Assembly: GCF_024171765.1 (NCBI RefSeq)
Contig: NZ_JAMTCI010000002.1
Coordinates: forward strand, 558,001 to 622,000
Direction: 5' to 3'
From: Williamsia deligens
GTDB lineage: Bacteria > Actinomycetota > Actinomycetes > Mycobacteriales > Mycobacteriaceae
DNA: 64,000 nt
The position numbers were made by a program, and so were the translations under genes. The notes beneath the pieces are model-generated. The model saw only the letters and a program-made list of their open reading frames with translations. It was not told where the DNA came from and searched no databases. Each line of letters starts with the position of its first letter. The first letter of the stretch is position 1. Shown piece by piece: positions 52,398 to 64,000 of the stretch.

Positions 52398-52414
52398 GGC
52401 CACAAGGGTAGGTG

Positions 52415-53722
52415 ATGGTGAGCATCGAGAACACGGCTCTGTTCACCGACCGGTACGAGCTCACGATGGTCTCGGCCGCACTCCGGGACGGCTCGGCGCA
52501 ACGCCCCTGCACGTTCGAGGTGTTCGCCCGCCGACTCCCCGACGGTCGCAGGTACGGCGTCGTCGCGGGCACCGGGCGTCTCGTCGAGGCCCTCGCGGGC
52601 TTCCGTTTCGGCATCGACGAACTCGCGTCCCTGCGCGGCGTGGTCGACCCCGACACCCTCACCTGGCTCGGCGACTACCGCTTCACCGGGTCGATCGACG
52701 GCTACCGGGAGGGTGAGCTCTTCTTCCCCGGCTCACCGATCCTCACCGTCCGGGCGACGTTCGCCGAGGCCGTGGTCCTCGAGACGCTGATCCTGTCGAT
52801 CCTCAACCACGACAGCGCGATCGCCTCCGCGGGCGCACGCATGGTCACTGCCGCGGCGGGACGACCGATCATCGAGATGGGCTCGCGCCGCACGCACGAG
52901 TCGGCCGCGGTCGCCTGCGCCCGCGCCGCATATCTCGCGGGCATGTCCAGCACGTCCAACCTGGAGGCCACCCGGCGCTACGGGGTGCCCGGCGCCGGCA
53001 CCAGCGCCCACTCGTTCACCCTCCTGCACACCGGGCCGGACGGGCCCGACGAGGCCGCAGCGTTCGCCGCCCAGATCGACGCGCTCGGTGTCGGGACGAC
53101 GCTGCTCGTGGACACCTACGACATCACCCGCGGCGTCGCGACCGCCGTCGAGGTGGCGGGCACCGACCTCGGTGGCGTCCGCATCGACAGCGGCGACCTC
53201 GGCGTCCTGGCCCGCCAGGTCCGCGCCCAGCTCGACTCCCTCGGCGCCGACCGGACGCGGATCGTCGTCTCCGGCGACCTCGACGAGTACGGCATCGCCG
53301 CCCTGCGCGCCGAACCCGTCGACGCCTACGGCGTGGGTACCCAGCTCGTGACCGGGAGCGGCGCGCCGACGGCCGGGATGGTCTACAAGCTCGTCGAGGT
53401 CGACGGGATCGGGGTGGCCAAGCGGGCCAGTCACAAGGAGTCGCGGGGCGGCGCCAAGTCGGCGGTCCGGTCGGCGCGACCGACCGGGACCATCGTCGAG
53501 GAGATCGTCTACGCGGCCGGTGCGGAGGTGCCCGCGGTGCCCGGGCTGACCACCACGCCGCTGCAGATCCCGCTCATCCGGGACGGCGAGCCCGTCGCGG
53601 GTCTCCCCACGCTGACCGACAGCCGCACACACCTGGCCGACGCCCTGGTCAGCCTGCCGTGGGAGGGACTCGGCCTGTCGTCGGGCGACCCCGCGATCCC
53701 CACCCGGTACGTCCTCCCGTGA
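52415..53722 (+). CDS. pncB: Nicotinate phosphoribosyltransferase
   Basis: 435 residues from the ATG at 52415 with AAGGG upstream. Motifs include [58 protein letters not shown] (the His phosphorylated in catalysis) and [19 protein letters not shown]. It converts nicotinate and PRPP to nicotinate mononucleotide in the NAD salvage (Preiss-Handler) pathway with ATP hydrolysis. It matches Rv1330c in position. The dinG gene starts on its stop codon. Confidence 0.94.
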   Translation: MVSIENTALFTDRYELTMVSAALRDGSAQRPCTFEVFARRLPDGRRYGVVAGTGRLVEALAGFRFGIDELASLRGVVDPDTLTWLGDYRFTGSIDGYREGELFFPGSPILTVRATFAEAVVLETLILSILNHDSAIASAGARMVTAAAGRPIIEMGSRRTHESAAVACARAAYLAGMSSTSNLEATRRYGVPGAGTSAHSFTLLHTGPDGPDEAAAFAAQIDALGVGTTLLVDTYDITRGVATAVEVAGTDLGGVRIDSGDLGVLARQVRAQLDSLGADRTRIVVSGDLDEYGIAALRAEPVDAYGVGTQLVTGSGAPTAGMVYKLVEVDGIGVAKRASHKESRGGAKSAVRSARPTGTIVEEIVYAAGAEVPAVPGLTTTPLQIPLIRDGEPVAGLPTLTDSRTHLADALVSLPWEGLGLSSGDPAIPTRYVLP

Positions 53723-55821
53723 GCGCGATCCCCGGCGTCGGCGACCTCCTCGCCGACGCGGTGTCCGCGCTGGGCGGGACACGCCGCGACGGTCAGCTCG
53801 CGATGGCCACCGCCGTGGCGAACGCCATCGACACCGGTGAGCACCTCGCCGTGCAGGCCGGCACGGGCACGGGCAAGTCGCTGGCCTATCTCGTCCCCGC
53901 GCTCCGCCACGCCGTCGACTCGGGGTCCACGGTGGTGGTCTCGACGGCGACGATCGCGCTGCAACGACAGCTCGTCGACCGCGACCTCCCCCGCCTGGCG
54001 AAGGCGCTCACGAAGCCCCTGGGCCGCGAACCGGTGTTCGCGATCCTCAAGGGCCGCGCGAACTACGTGTGTCTGAACAAGATCCACTCCGGGGAGGCGC
54101 AGGAGGAGACGGGTGAGCTGTTCGACCCCTTCACCTCCTCGCGCGTCGGCCGTGAGGTGGTGCGTCTGCGGGAGTGGGTGAGCGACACCGAGACCGGCGA
54201 CCGCGACGACCTGCCGACGGCGGTCATCGACCGGTCGTGGCGCCAGGTCAGCGTCTCCGCCCGGGAGTGCCTCGGCGCGAGTTCCTGCACCTACGGCGCC
54301 GACTGCTTCGCCGAGAAGGCGCGCGGACGCGCTGGGCACGCCGACGTCGTCGTCACCAACCACGCTTTGCTGGCGATCGACGCCATCAGCGGGTTCAACG
54401 TGCTGCCCGAGCACAGCGTGGTCATCGTCGACGAGGCCCACGAACTCGTCGACCGGATCACCTCGGTGGCCACGGCCGAGATGGCCCCGGCGACGCTCGG
54501 GATGCTCGCCCGCCGTTGCGGCAAGCTCGTCGACGAGGAACTCGCCGACGACGTCGCCGGTGCGGGCGAACTGCTCGCGCGACTGCTCGACGAGACCTCC
54601 CCGGGACGGTGGACCCGCCTGCCCGACGGGGCGGCGGCGGTGTTCGCCGCGATCCGCGACCGGTTGTGGCGGACCCGCTCGGCGATCGGCCCGGCGCAGT
54701 CCGGCACCGACTCCGCCGCCGCGGCCGCGCGGTCGGCCGCCATCACCGGGCTCGACGAGGCCCACGACACCGCCGTGCGCATCCTGGGCGCGTTCGACGA
54801 GCCCGACGAGTCCCGACGACGGGACGTGGTCTGGGTCGACGAGGACGCCGTCAAGGACGACCGTCGCCGCGTGCTGCGGGTGGCGCCGCTGTCGGTCGGC
54901 GGCCTGCTGCGGTCCTCGCTGTTCGCCGACGCCACCGCCGTCCTCACCTCGGCCACGCTCACCATCGGCGGCAACTTCGACGCGCTCGCGGCGACCTGGG
55001 GTCTGCCCATCGCCGGTCGCAGCGCCGCCGAGACCGTCCCGCCGACGGCGCCCACCTCCGGCCCCGCCGGGACCGACGAGTCGGTGTACGCCCTGTCCGA
55101 CCTCACGGCGTCGGGCAAGCCGGTTCCGTCCGACGGCGCCTCCGTCCGGTGGACCGGCCTCGACGTGGGCTCCCCGTTCGACCACGCGAAGGCCGGCATC
55201 CTCTACATCGCCACCCACCTCGACCCACCGGGGCGTGCGGGGATGTCGTCGTCGACTCTCGACGAGATGGTCGCCCTCATCGAGGCTGCCGGGGGCCGCA
55301 CGCTCGGCCTGTTCTCGTCGACGCGGGGTGCGAAGGAGGCTGCGGCGGCGGTCCGCGAGCGGATCTCGCTGCCGGTGCTGTGCCAGGGTGACGCGCCGAC
55401 CGGTCAGCTGGTGCAACGATTCGCCGACGACGAGGCGACCTGCCTGTTCGGGACGCTGTCGCTGTGGCAGGGCGTCGACGTGCCCGGCCCGTCGCTGTCG
55501 CTGGTGCTCATCGACCGCATCCCGTTCCCGCGTCCCGACGACCCGCTGCTCGTCGCGCGTCAGAGTGCGGTGGCGGCCCGGGGCGGCAACGGCTTCCTCG
55601 CGGTGGCCGCACACCACGCCGCACTGCTGCTGGCCCAGGGAACGGGCCGTCTGCTGCGCAGCACCGCCGACCGCGGGGTGATCGCCGTGCTCGACCCCCG
55701 TCTGGCGACCGCCCGCTACGGCGGCTTCCTGCGGGCATCCCTGCCGCCGTACTGGCAGACCACCGACCCCGCGAAGGTCCGTGCCGCGCTCGCGCGGCTC
55801 GGGGACCGGTCCAGCGTCTGA
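53719..55821 (+). CDS. dinG: DinG/XPD-like iron-sulfur DNA helicase
   Basis: 700 residues, GTG start overlapping the pncB TGA (GTGA). Walker A AGTGTGKS (47-54), four cysteines at 118, 184, 190 and 196 for the 4Fe-4S cluster, DEAH in VVIVDEAHEL, and motif VI QGTGRLLRS. It unwinds 5'-3' and is implicated in R-loop and G-quadruplex clearance. Residues 420-450 (between about 54960 and 55090) form a divergent linker. It is the homologue of Rv1329c, which is likewise next to pncB. Confidence 0.92.
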   Translation: MSAIPGVGDLLADAVSALGGTRRDGQLAMATAVANAIDTGEHLAVQAGTGTGKSLAYLVPALRHAVDSGSTVVVSTATIALQRQLVDRDLPRLAKALTKPLGREPVFAILKGRANYVCLNKIHSGEAQEETGELFDPFTSSRVGREVVRLREWVSDTETGDRDDLPTAVIDRSWRQVSVSARECLGASSCTYGADCFAEKARGRAGHADVVVTNHALLAIDAISGFNVLPEHSVVIVDEAHELVDRITSVATAEMAPATLGMLARRCGKLVDEELADDVAGAGELLARLLDETSPGRWTRLPDGAAAVFAAIRDRLWRTRSAIGPAQSGTDSAAAAARSAAITGLDEAHDTAVRILGAFDEPDESRRRDVVWVDEDAVKDDRRRVLRVAPLSVGGLLRSSLFADATAVLTSATLTIGGNFDALAATWGLPIAGRSAAETVPPTAPTSGPAGTDESVYALSDLTASGKPVPSDGASVRWTGLDVGSPFDHAKAGILYIATHLDPPGRAGMSSSTLDEMVALIEAAGGRTLGLFSSTRGAKEAAAAVRERISLPVLCQGDAPTGQLVQRFADDEATCLFGTLSLWQGVDVPGPSLSLVLIDRIPFPRPDDPLLVARQSAVAARGGNGFLAVAAHHAALLLAQGTGRLLRSTADRGVIAVLDPRLATARYGGFLRASLPPYWQTTDPAKVRAALARLGDRSSV

Positions 55822-55915
55822 CCGGCCACCACCGACCGCGTCGATCCCCTACGGTTGAGACGACTCCCCCGACGCGTGGCCCCACGCGTCCCCCGGCAGA
55901 GAGGTGGACGACCGC

Positions 55916-57930
<2,015 letters not shown>

Positions 57931-57934
<4 letters not shown>

Positions 57935-60165
57935 CCCCGCCCGACACAGCACCCCGCCCGGACCCGGCGCCGCTGCCGGATCCCACGCTGCGCGAGGTCG
58001 ACCTGCATCTCCTGCGCAGCGGAACACATCACGACCCGCACTCGGTGCTCGGTGCCCACCCGGTCGCCGGCGGGACGGTCCTGCGCACCATCCGCCCCGG
58101 GGCGACGGCCGTGGTCGCCGTCATCGGCGGTGTGGACCACCCGCTGCGCCATCAGTCCGACGACCTCTACGTCGCCGCGATCGACATCGAGGATCTCGTC
58201 GACTACCGCTATCGCGTCTCCTACCCCGACGGCGCGGGTGGCACCACCGAGCACCTCGTCGCCGACGGCTACCGGTTCCTGCCGACCCTGGGCGAGCTGG
58301 ATCTGCACCTGTTCGCCGAGGGACGTCACGAGCGTCTCTGGGACATCCTCGGCGCACACCTGCGCTCCTTCGACACCCCCGACGGGATGGTGTCCGGGAC
58401 GTCGTTCTCCGTCTGGGCCCCGGATGCCGTCGGGGTCACGGTGACCGGCTCGTTCGACGGATGGTCGGGGCGCGGCACACCCATGCGGTCGCTGGGGTCC
58501 AGCGGCGTGTGGGAGCTCTTCATCCCCGACGTCGGTGAGGGCACCCGGTACAAGTTCCGCGTCACCGGCCGCGACGGGGGCGTCCGGGAGAAGGCCGACC
58601 CCATGGCGCGGCGCACCGAGGTGCCGCCCGCCACCGCGTCCATCGTCGACGCCTCGTCGCACACCTGGGGCGACGACGCCTGGATCACCCGTCGCGCTGC
58701 ATCGGTGCCCACCGCGGAGCCGATGAGCGTCTACGAGGTGCACCTCGGTTCGTGGCGTCCCGGTCTCGACTACCGACAGCTCGCGACCGAGCTCGGCGAG
58801 TACGTCGAGCAGATGGGGTACACCCACATCGAGCTGCTGCCGGTCGCCGAGCACCCGTTCGGTGGGTCCTGGGGGTACCAGGTGACGTCGTACTACGCCC
58901 CGACGTCGCGCTTCGGCACGCCCGACGACTTCCGCACGTTCGTCGACGCACTCCACTCCCGCGACATCGGCGTCATCGTCGACTGGGTGCCCGCCCACTT
59001 CCCGAAGGACGAGTGGGCGCTCGCACGCTTCGACGGCACCCCGCTCTACGAGCACGCCGATCCCCGACGCGGCGAGCAACTCGACTGGGGCACCTACGTG
59101 TTCGACTTCGGTCGCAACGAGGTCCGCAACTTCCTCGTGGCGAACGCCCTCTACTGGTTCGAGGAGTTCCACATCGACGGCCTGCGCGTGGACGCGGTCG
59201 CATCGATGCTTTACCTCGACTACTCCCGACCCGAGGGCGGGTGGACACCGAACGTCCACGGGGGCAGGGAGAACCTGGAGGCGGTGCAGTTCCTGCAGGA
59301 GATGAACGCGACCGTCCACAAGCTCTTCCCCGGCGTGGTCACCGCGGCCGAGGAGTCGACGTCATGGCCCGGCGTCACCCGGGACACCGCTCTCGGCGGA
59401 CTCGGCTTCACCATGAAGTGGAACATGGGGTGGATGCACGACACGCTCGGCTACCTCGGGCGCGACCAGATCCATCGCAGCCACCACCACCACGAGATCA
59501 CGTTCTCGCTGATGTACGCGTGGAGCGAGAACTTCATCCTGCCGATCAGCCACGACGAGGTCGTACACGGCAAGGGCACCCTGTGGTCCCGGATGCCCGG
59601 GGACTCCCGGACGAAGGCGGCCGGCGTCCGCGTCGCCCTGGCGTACATGTGGGCACACCCCGGCAAGCAGCTGCTGTTCATGGGCCAGGACTTCGGACAG
59701 ACCGCGGAGTGGTCCGAGGAACGCGGCCTGGACTGGGATCAACGGACCGGGTGGGAGGGAGAACTGCACGCGGGGATCGAGTCCCTCGTGGCCGACCTCA
59801 ACCGCGTCTACCGCGCGACGCCGGCGCTGTTCACCCAGGACGTCACCCCGAACGGCTACTCGTGGATCGACGCGAACGACACCGCCGGCAACATCATCAG
59901 CTTCCTGCGGTTCGGCAGCGACGGCAGCGTGCTGGCGGCGGTGTTCAACTTCTCGGGCACCACCCGCACCGACTACCGCGTCGGTCTCCCCGTCGCCGGG
60001 GTGTGGCGCGAGGTCCTCAACACCGACTCACCGCACTACAGCGGGTCCGGCGAGGGGAACCTCGGCGCGGTCACCGCCGTCGAGGACGCCTGGCACGGTC
60101 GTCCCGCTTCGGCACGGATGACGTTGCCGGCCAACGGCGCCGTGTGGATCGTCCCGGAGAGCTGA
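57931..60165 (+). CDS. glgB: 1,4-alpha-glucan branching enzyme
   Basis: 744 residues from the GTG at 57931, overlapping the glgE stop and preceded by AGGAGG. Two CBM48-type beta-sandwiches (about 35-130 and 140-240) precede the GH13 barrel with [41 protein letters not shown] (nucleophile Asp421), TAAEEST (Glu474/475) and [11 protein letters not shown]. It makes alpha-1,6 branches on the linear glucan produced by GlgE. Together they form the alpha-glucan pathway of mycobacterial envelope and storage polysaccharide. GlgB ends close to the convergent thioredoxin gene. Confidence 0.97.
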
Positions 60166-60171
60166 CCGGCC

Positions 60172-61152
60172 TCAGAAGAGGGCGCTGGCCAGCTTGCGGC
60201 GCGCGGACACGACGTAGGTCTCGGCGGGGTCGAACAACTCGAACAGCGCCAGCAGCCGCTCCCGGGCCCGCGAGCGGTCGTCGCCGGAGGTCGCGCGGAT
60301 CGTCGCGATGATCCGGTCGAACGCCGCGTCCGGCTGCTGGTTGAGCAGCAGCACGTCGGCCGCGGCGAGGGCCGCGTCGACGTCGGTGGGGTCGGTGGTG
60401 TCGACGACGGACGGGTCGTGCGACTGCGCCCGCACCACGAACTCGATGTTGCGTGCCGCCGAGGCCGCCTCGACGTTCGACGGGTCGCGGTCGGCGAGGG
60501 CGCGGTACGCCGCGAGCGCCCCGTCGAAATCCCCTGCGTCGAGCAGACCGGCCGCGGCGTCCATCTCCGGGTCACCCGGTTCCTCCACCGGTGCGTCCTC
60601 CGCCGCTGCGGGCAGACCGGTGAGCCGGTCGCCGACCTTCTCGAGGATGTCGTCGATCCAGCCCGAGATCTGTTCCGCCGGTTGCACACCCTGGAAGGCG
60701 GAGACCGGCTGACCGGCGGCGATGGCGACGACCGTCGGGATGGACTGCACCCCGAAGGCCTGCGCGATCCGCGGGTTCGCGTCGACGTCGACGGTCGCGA
60801 GGATCCACTTGCCGTCGGCCTGCTCGGCGAGGCGCTCGAGGATGGGCGAGAGCTGCTTGCACGGACCGCACCAGGTGGCCCACAAGTCGACGAGGACCAG
60901 CACCTGATCGGACCGGGCGATCACCTCGGTCTCGAAGGTGGCCTCGGTGATCTCGACGATCGCGGGCACCGCAGCGGGTCCACCGGCGTTCTCGCCGCCG
61001 CCGGGAGGTCCCGCGGGCGGACGGGGCGGCGCCGAGGCACGGCTCCGTTCGGCGTCGGCTCGTTCCTTGAGGCCCGAGAGGTCCACGGCACCGGACATGG
61101 CCGCGGCCCGGGCGAGCGCGCCTGCCTGCGCGCGGTTCTGAGGTCGGCTCAC
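60172..61152 (-). CDS. Thioredoxin-domain protein with TPR region (CnoX/YbbN-like)
   Basis: 326 residues, GTG start overlapping the MFS gene's stop. A low-complexity Pro-rich leader (about 38-62) precedes a thioredoxin domain with WCGPC (Cys95 and Cys98) and the cis-Pro SIPTV. Residues about 200-326 are TPR-like helices (LLDAGDFDGALAAYRALADRDP). This is the Rv1324 type, an actinobacterial form of YbbN/CnoX, a chaperone-like holdase or redox adaptor. The active-site pair is intact, so a redox role remains possible. Confidence 0.9.
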   Translation of the reverse strand: MSRPQNRAQAGALARAAAMSGAVDLSGLKERADAERSRASAPPRPPAGPPGGGENAGGPAAVPAIVEITEATFETEVIARSDQVLVLVDLWATWCGPCKQLSPILERLAEQADGKWILATVDVDANPRIAQAFGVQSIPTVVAIAAGQPVSAFQGVQPAEQISGWIDDILEKVGDRLTGLPAAAEDAPVEEPGDPEMDAAAGLLDAGDFDGALAAYRALADRDPSNVEAASAARNIEFVVRAQSHDPSVVDTTDPTDVDAALAAADVLLLNQQPDAAFDRIIATIRATSGDDRSRARERLLALFELFDPAETYVVSARRKLASALF

Positions 61153-62414
61153 GCGTCCAGTCTGGCACGGATGGACGACTGCTCACCATCGCCCCGGTCA
61201 CCGGCGGACCCCCTCCGCCGCACCACACCGGCGGCCGCGGACCCGAACGCCATCGCCGCCACCGCGACCCACAACGCGGTCCCCAGGGTGGTCGCTCGAC
61301 TGATGAACCCGACGACCGCCGGCCCGGCGAGCATGCCGAGGTAGCCGCAGCCCACCACCGTCGAGATGATCCGCCCGCTGGGCTGCGCGGTGACGTTGCC
61401 CGCGGCCGTGAAGAGTTGCGGGACACCGCCGGCCACGCCGATCCCGAAGACGGCCCACCCGACGATGCCGACGGCCGGGGCGGGCGCGACGATCACCAGC
61501 GCCATGCCGGCCGCCGCGATCGCCGCGCCGCCGCGCACCACCGCGACGGGTCCGAGGCGGGTGGTGACCGTGTCGGCGAGGAACCGTCCCAGGAGCATCG
61601 TCGCGCTGAACGCCCCGAAAGCCACGGCGCCCACCGCGTCACCGACGCCGAAGCGCTCAGTGGTGTGCAGCGCGCTCCAGTCGTAGGCCGTGCCCTCGGC
61701 GAGCATCAGCGCGAACGCGACCGCCGCCATGAGCAGGATCCGCCCGCGTGACCCGGCGGGGAACCGCGTGCCCACGGCGCCACCCGCCGCGTCGGGCACG
61801 GTCGTCACCGGGCCGTCGTCGGACGCACCCACGCGCGCTGCGTCGAGAGCGGGGCGGACACCGGCGATCGCGGACACGCACAGCACGGCGATCACCGCGA
61901 CGGTGGCCACCACCGGGATGTCCAGCACGAGTCCGATCGCGACCACCGCGGATCCGACGAGGCCCCCGAGTGAGAAGAACCCGTGGAAGGACGACATCAC
62001 GGGGCGTCCGTAGAACTGCTCGACGACCACCGCGTGGGCGTTCATCGCGACGTCGATCGCACCGTTGGCGAACCCGAACACCGCGAGCGCCAGACCGAGT
62101 TGCCAGGCCGAGGTCGCCGCCACGGGACCGAGGGTCGCGAACGCCAGCGTCACCGCCGCGGCGACGATCACCCCGCGCGTTCCGTACCGGTCGATGACGG
62201 GACCGCAGACCTGCATGCCGACGAACGCGCTGCCGCCGAGCAGCAGGAGGAGACCGCCCAGGGTCCCGTGGTCGACGCCGGTCGCGTCGGAGATCACCGG
62301 GATGTGGGCGACCCACATCGCGGCCAGGAGACCGTTGACGAAGAACACCGTGGACACCGCCAGGCGGGCGCGGCGTACCGCGGTGGGGGCCCGGCCCGAG
62401 GCCGGACGCTTCAC
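61149..62414 (-). CDS. MFS transporter
   Basis: 421 residues from the GTG at 62414, overlapping the stop of the thiamine-binding-type gene (GTGA). Twelve membrane segments are visible, with a central loop of about 30 residues (GASDDGPVTTVPDAAGGAVG). FGFANGAIDVAMNAHAVVVEQ and GFFSLGGLVGS are features of the FucP/putative sugar or metabolite MFS branch (DHA/‘MFS_1’, YbjJ-like). Substrate unknown. Co-transcription with a small MTH1187/YkoF-type protein may point to thiamine or a related vitamin, but that is weak. Confidence 0.85.
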   Translation of the reverse strand: MKRPASGRAPTAVRRARLAVSTVFFVNGLLAAMWVAHIPVISDATGVDHGTLGGLLLLLGGSAFVGMQVCGPVIDRYGTRGVIVAAAVTLAFATLGPVAATSAWQLGLALAVFGFANGAIDVAMNAHAVVVEQFYGRPVMSSFHGFFSLGGLVGSAVVAIGLVLDIPVVATVAVIAVLCVSAIAGVRPALDAARVGASDDGPVTTVPDAAGGAVGTRFPAGSRGRILLMAAVAFALMLAEGTAYDWSALHTTERFGVGDAVGAVAFGAFSATMLLGRFLADTVTTRLGPVAVVRGGAAIAAAGMALVIVAPAPAVGIVGWAVFGIGVAGGVPQLFTAAGNVTAQPSGRIISTVVGCGYLGMLAGPAVVGFISRATTLGTALWVAVAAMAFGSAAAGVVRRRGSAGDRGDGEQSSIRARLDA

Positions 62415-62716
62415 GCGAGATGCTCGTCGACGCGGCGGACCTTGGCCGTCATCTGGTCGTCGTGGCCGGGGCGGATGTCGGCCTTGAGCACCAGCGACAC
62501 CCGCGGCGCCGTGGCGAGGACCGCGTCGGTGGCGGCTTTCACCACCGCCATCACCTCGTCCCACTCGCCTTCGAGGTATGTGAACATCGAGGTCGTCTGA
62601 TGGGACACCCCGGACTCACGCACCACGCGTACCGCCTCGGCGACGGCGGCACTCATGCTGCCGTCGTCGGCCACGGCGGGACCACCGGACGGGGCGAGGC
62701 TGAAGGCGACGATCAC
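62411..62716 (-). CDS. Thiamine-binding-type (MTH1187/YkoF, DUF77) protein
   Basis: 101 residues, GTG start at 62716. The sequence IVAFSLAPSGGPAVADDGSMSAAVAEAVRVVRESGVSHQTTSMFTYLEGEWDEVM fits the small ferredoxin-like MTH1187 family, which binds thiamine or HMP-like ligands in relatives. The C-terminal half (VSLVLKADIRPGHDDQMTAKVRRVDEHLA) is conserved. It is upstream of and coupled to the MFS transporter gene. A role in vitamin handling is suggested, not shown. Confidence 0.78.
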   Translation of the reverse strand: MIVAFSLAPSGGPAVADDGSMSAAVAEAVRVVRESGVSHQTTSMFTYLEGEWDEVMAVVKAATDAVLATAPRVSLVLKADIRPGHDDQMTAKVRRVDEHLA

Positions 62717-62726
62717 GGTCCCACCG

Positions 62727-63083
62727 TCACACGGACGGTGCGCCCTCGGCAACACGGTTGCGGTCGCCGTCACGCTCGAGACGGCCGGTGCGCTGTGCCC
62801 ACACCTCGAACACCAGCGTGCCGAACGGCGGGATGCTCGAGAAGAGCGCCCACGCCGTGGTCGGGACCGACCAGCGCAGCACCCGGGCGGTCACCAGCGA
62901 CACGACGACGAAGACCACGAACACGATCCCGTGGACCATGCCGGGCACGGCGACGGCCTCGGTGTGGCCCTCGACCCATTTGAAGTACATCGCGATGAGG
63001 AGCGCCAGCCAGGTGATGGCCTCGAGGATGGCCACGACGCGGAAGACGCGGGCGATGATGCGGGGTTCCAGGACGGAGCTCAT
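62727..63083 (-). CDS. DUF3817 membrane protein (second copy)
   Basis: 118 residues from the ATG at 63083. Three membrane helices: VVAILEAITWLALLIAMYF, VPGMVHGIVFVVFVVVSLVT and WALFSSIPPFGTLVFEVWAQR, with the MVHGIVF and PFGTLVFE motifs of DUF3817. It starts the small operon with the thiamine-binding-type gene and the MFS gene. It is a paralogue of the protein at 46049-46414. Function unknown. Confidence 0.87.
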   Translation of the reverse strand: MSSVLEPRIIARVFRVVAILEAITWLALLIAMYFKWVEGHTEAVAVPGMVHGIVFVVFVVVSLVTARVLRWSVPTTAWALFSSIPPFGTLVFEVWAQRTGRLERDGDRNRVAEGAPSV

Positions 63084-63146
63084 GCGTTCATTGTGCCCTA
63101 CGACGTCACCCGCTACTACCGCGAGTAGTAGAGGTGTCGGTGTCGC

Positions 63147-64000
63147 TCAGGACCGACCGGGAACGGTGATGATCAGGGCGTCGCCCTGTCCCCCGGCCCC
63201 GCACAGTGCGGCAGCGCCGGTACCGCCACCCCGACGCTGCAGCTCCAGCGCCAGGTGCAGGACGATGCGGGCACCCGAGATGCCGATGGGGTGGCCGATC
63301 GCGATGGCGCCGCCGTTGACGTTCACCTTCTCGGGGTCGAGACCGAGCTGCTGCGTCGAGGCCAGTCCGACGGCCGCGAACGCCTCGTTGATCTCCACCA
63401 GGTCGAGGTCGGCCGGGTCGATCCCGGCGCGCCCGCAGGCCTTGACGATCGCGTTGGCCGGCTGCGCCTGCAGCGACGAGTCCGGACCTGCGACGACGCC
63501 GTGCGCGCCGATCTCCGCGAGCCACGTGAGCCCGAGCTCGGTGGCCTTCTCCTTGCTCATGACGATCACGGCCGCGGCGCCGTCGGAGATCTGCGAGGAG
63601 TTGCCCGCGGTGATGGTGCCGTCCTTGCGGAACGCCGGACGGAGCCGTCCGAGCGACTCGGCGGTGGTGTCGGCGCGGATGCCCTCGTCCTCGGTGACCT
63701 CGAGCGGGTCGCCCTTGCGCTGCGGGACGCTCACCGGGACGACCTCGTCGGCGAAGACGCCGTTCTTCCACGCTGCGGCCGCGCGCTGGTGCGACTGCGC
63801 CGCGAACTCGTCCTGCTGCTCACGGGTGAAGGTGATGACGTCGTTGGTCTGCTCGGTCAGCGCGCCCATCGGCTGGTCGGTGAAGGGGTCGAACAGTCCG
63901 TCGTAGGCCATGTGGTCGACGAGTTCGGTCGATCCGTACTTGAAGCCCGAACGGCTGCCGGGCAGCAGGTGCGGCGCCTGCGACATCGACTCCTGACCGC
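63147..64000 (-). CDS. fadA4: Acetyl-CoA acetyltransferase / thiolase (3' part)
   Basis: The 5' end lies beyond the window. The visible 284 codons begin in [18 protein letters not shown] and include the thiolase loop and C-terminal domains: [44 protein letters not shown] with the catalytic His, and [14 protein letters not shown] with the second catalytic Cys. Family and place (after the glgB region) match Rv1323 FadA4. It condenses or cleaves acetoacetyl-CoA. The active-site nucleophile Cys of the N-terminal domain is outside the window. Confidence 0.92.
   Translation of the reverse strand, partial: GQESMSQAPHLLPGSRSGFKYGSTELVDHMAYDGLFDPFTDQPMGALTEQTNDVITFTREQQDEFAAQSHQRAAAAWKNGVFADEVVPVSVPQRKGDPLEVTEDEGIRADTTAESLGRLRPAFRKDGTITAGNSSQISDGAAAVIVMSKEKATELGLTWLAEIGAHGVVAGPDSSLQAQPANAIVKACGRAGIDPADLDLVEINEAFAAVGLASTQQLGLDPEKVNVNGGAIAIGHPIGISGARIVLHLALELQRRGGGTGAAALCGAGGQGDALIITVPGRS

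Noticed and set aside
62717-62800. TPP riboswitch before the thiamine-binding-type gene
   Set aside because: The 5' side is the end of the DUF3817 gene with an 11-base gap, and no CUGAGA-type THI-box core was found.

Overview
The window is high-GC DNA from a mycolic-acid-making actinobacterium. The evidence is a single-chain type I fatty acid synthase with its overlapping acpS, the mycolate reductase cmrA, an LdtMt2-type L,D-transpeptidase, LGFP repeats, and long runs of gene order shared with Mycobacterium tuberculosis. A Gordonia- or Williamsia-like genus fits, but that is inference.

Region 1 (1-3902) is the right end of an integrative element: a tyrosine integrase, two small excisionase-type HTH genes, three short ORFs, a helix-turn-helix remnant, a small zinc-finger-like protein and a decayed gene. 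It is inserted after the ninth codon of ettA, whose 5' end remains at 3849-3902; the rest of ettA must lie beyond the left edge or be lost.

Region 2 (4065-10421) holds a CopD/CtaG membrane fusion, tRNA-Arg(TCT), a DinB protein, a PadR regulator coupled to a FadH-like reductase, and cmrA.

Region 3 (10421-33700) follows the Rv2509-Rv2524c order: cmrA, HerA-like ATPase, orn, tRNA-His, an ACAD-MMPL-small ORF operon, ldtMt2-like gene, tRNA-Lys, a GH25-like/LGFP protein, a P450 with divergent TetR, a DUF3618 protein, bcp, a second TetR, acpS and fas, then a HIT gene. It is rich in envelope lipid and peptidoglycan functions. Clear palindromes lie in the tetR/P450 gap and upstream of fas.

Region 4 (33751-46414) has a 1390-residue SF1 helicase with a C-terminal nuclease-like domain, a rhodanese lacking its cysteine, a DeaD-type RNA helicase, a FadD15-like ligase, an ABM-domain protein, an EthA-like monooxygenase with an adjoining alpha/beta hydrolase, tRNA-Leu(TAG), and the lprD/DUF3817 pair.

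Region 5 (46515-64000) follows Rv1341 back to Rv1323: rdgB, rph, metallo-hydrolase, murI, rhomboid, P1 peptidase, DUF2017, clpS, pncB, dinG, glgE, glgB, a thioredoxin-TPR protein, an MFS transporter, a thiamine-binding-type protein, a DUF3817 protein and the 3' part of a fadA4-like thiolase. The mec-cysO-cysM and glgP genes present in the M. tuberculosis order are absent here. Genes in this and other regions are often joined by 4-base GTGA stop/start overlaps, suggesting widespread translational coupling.
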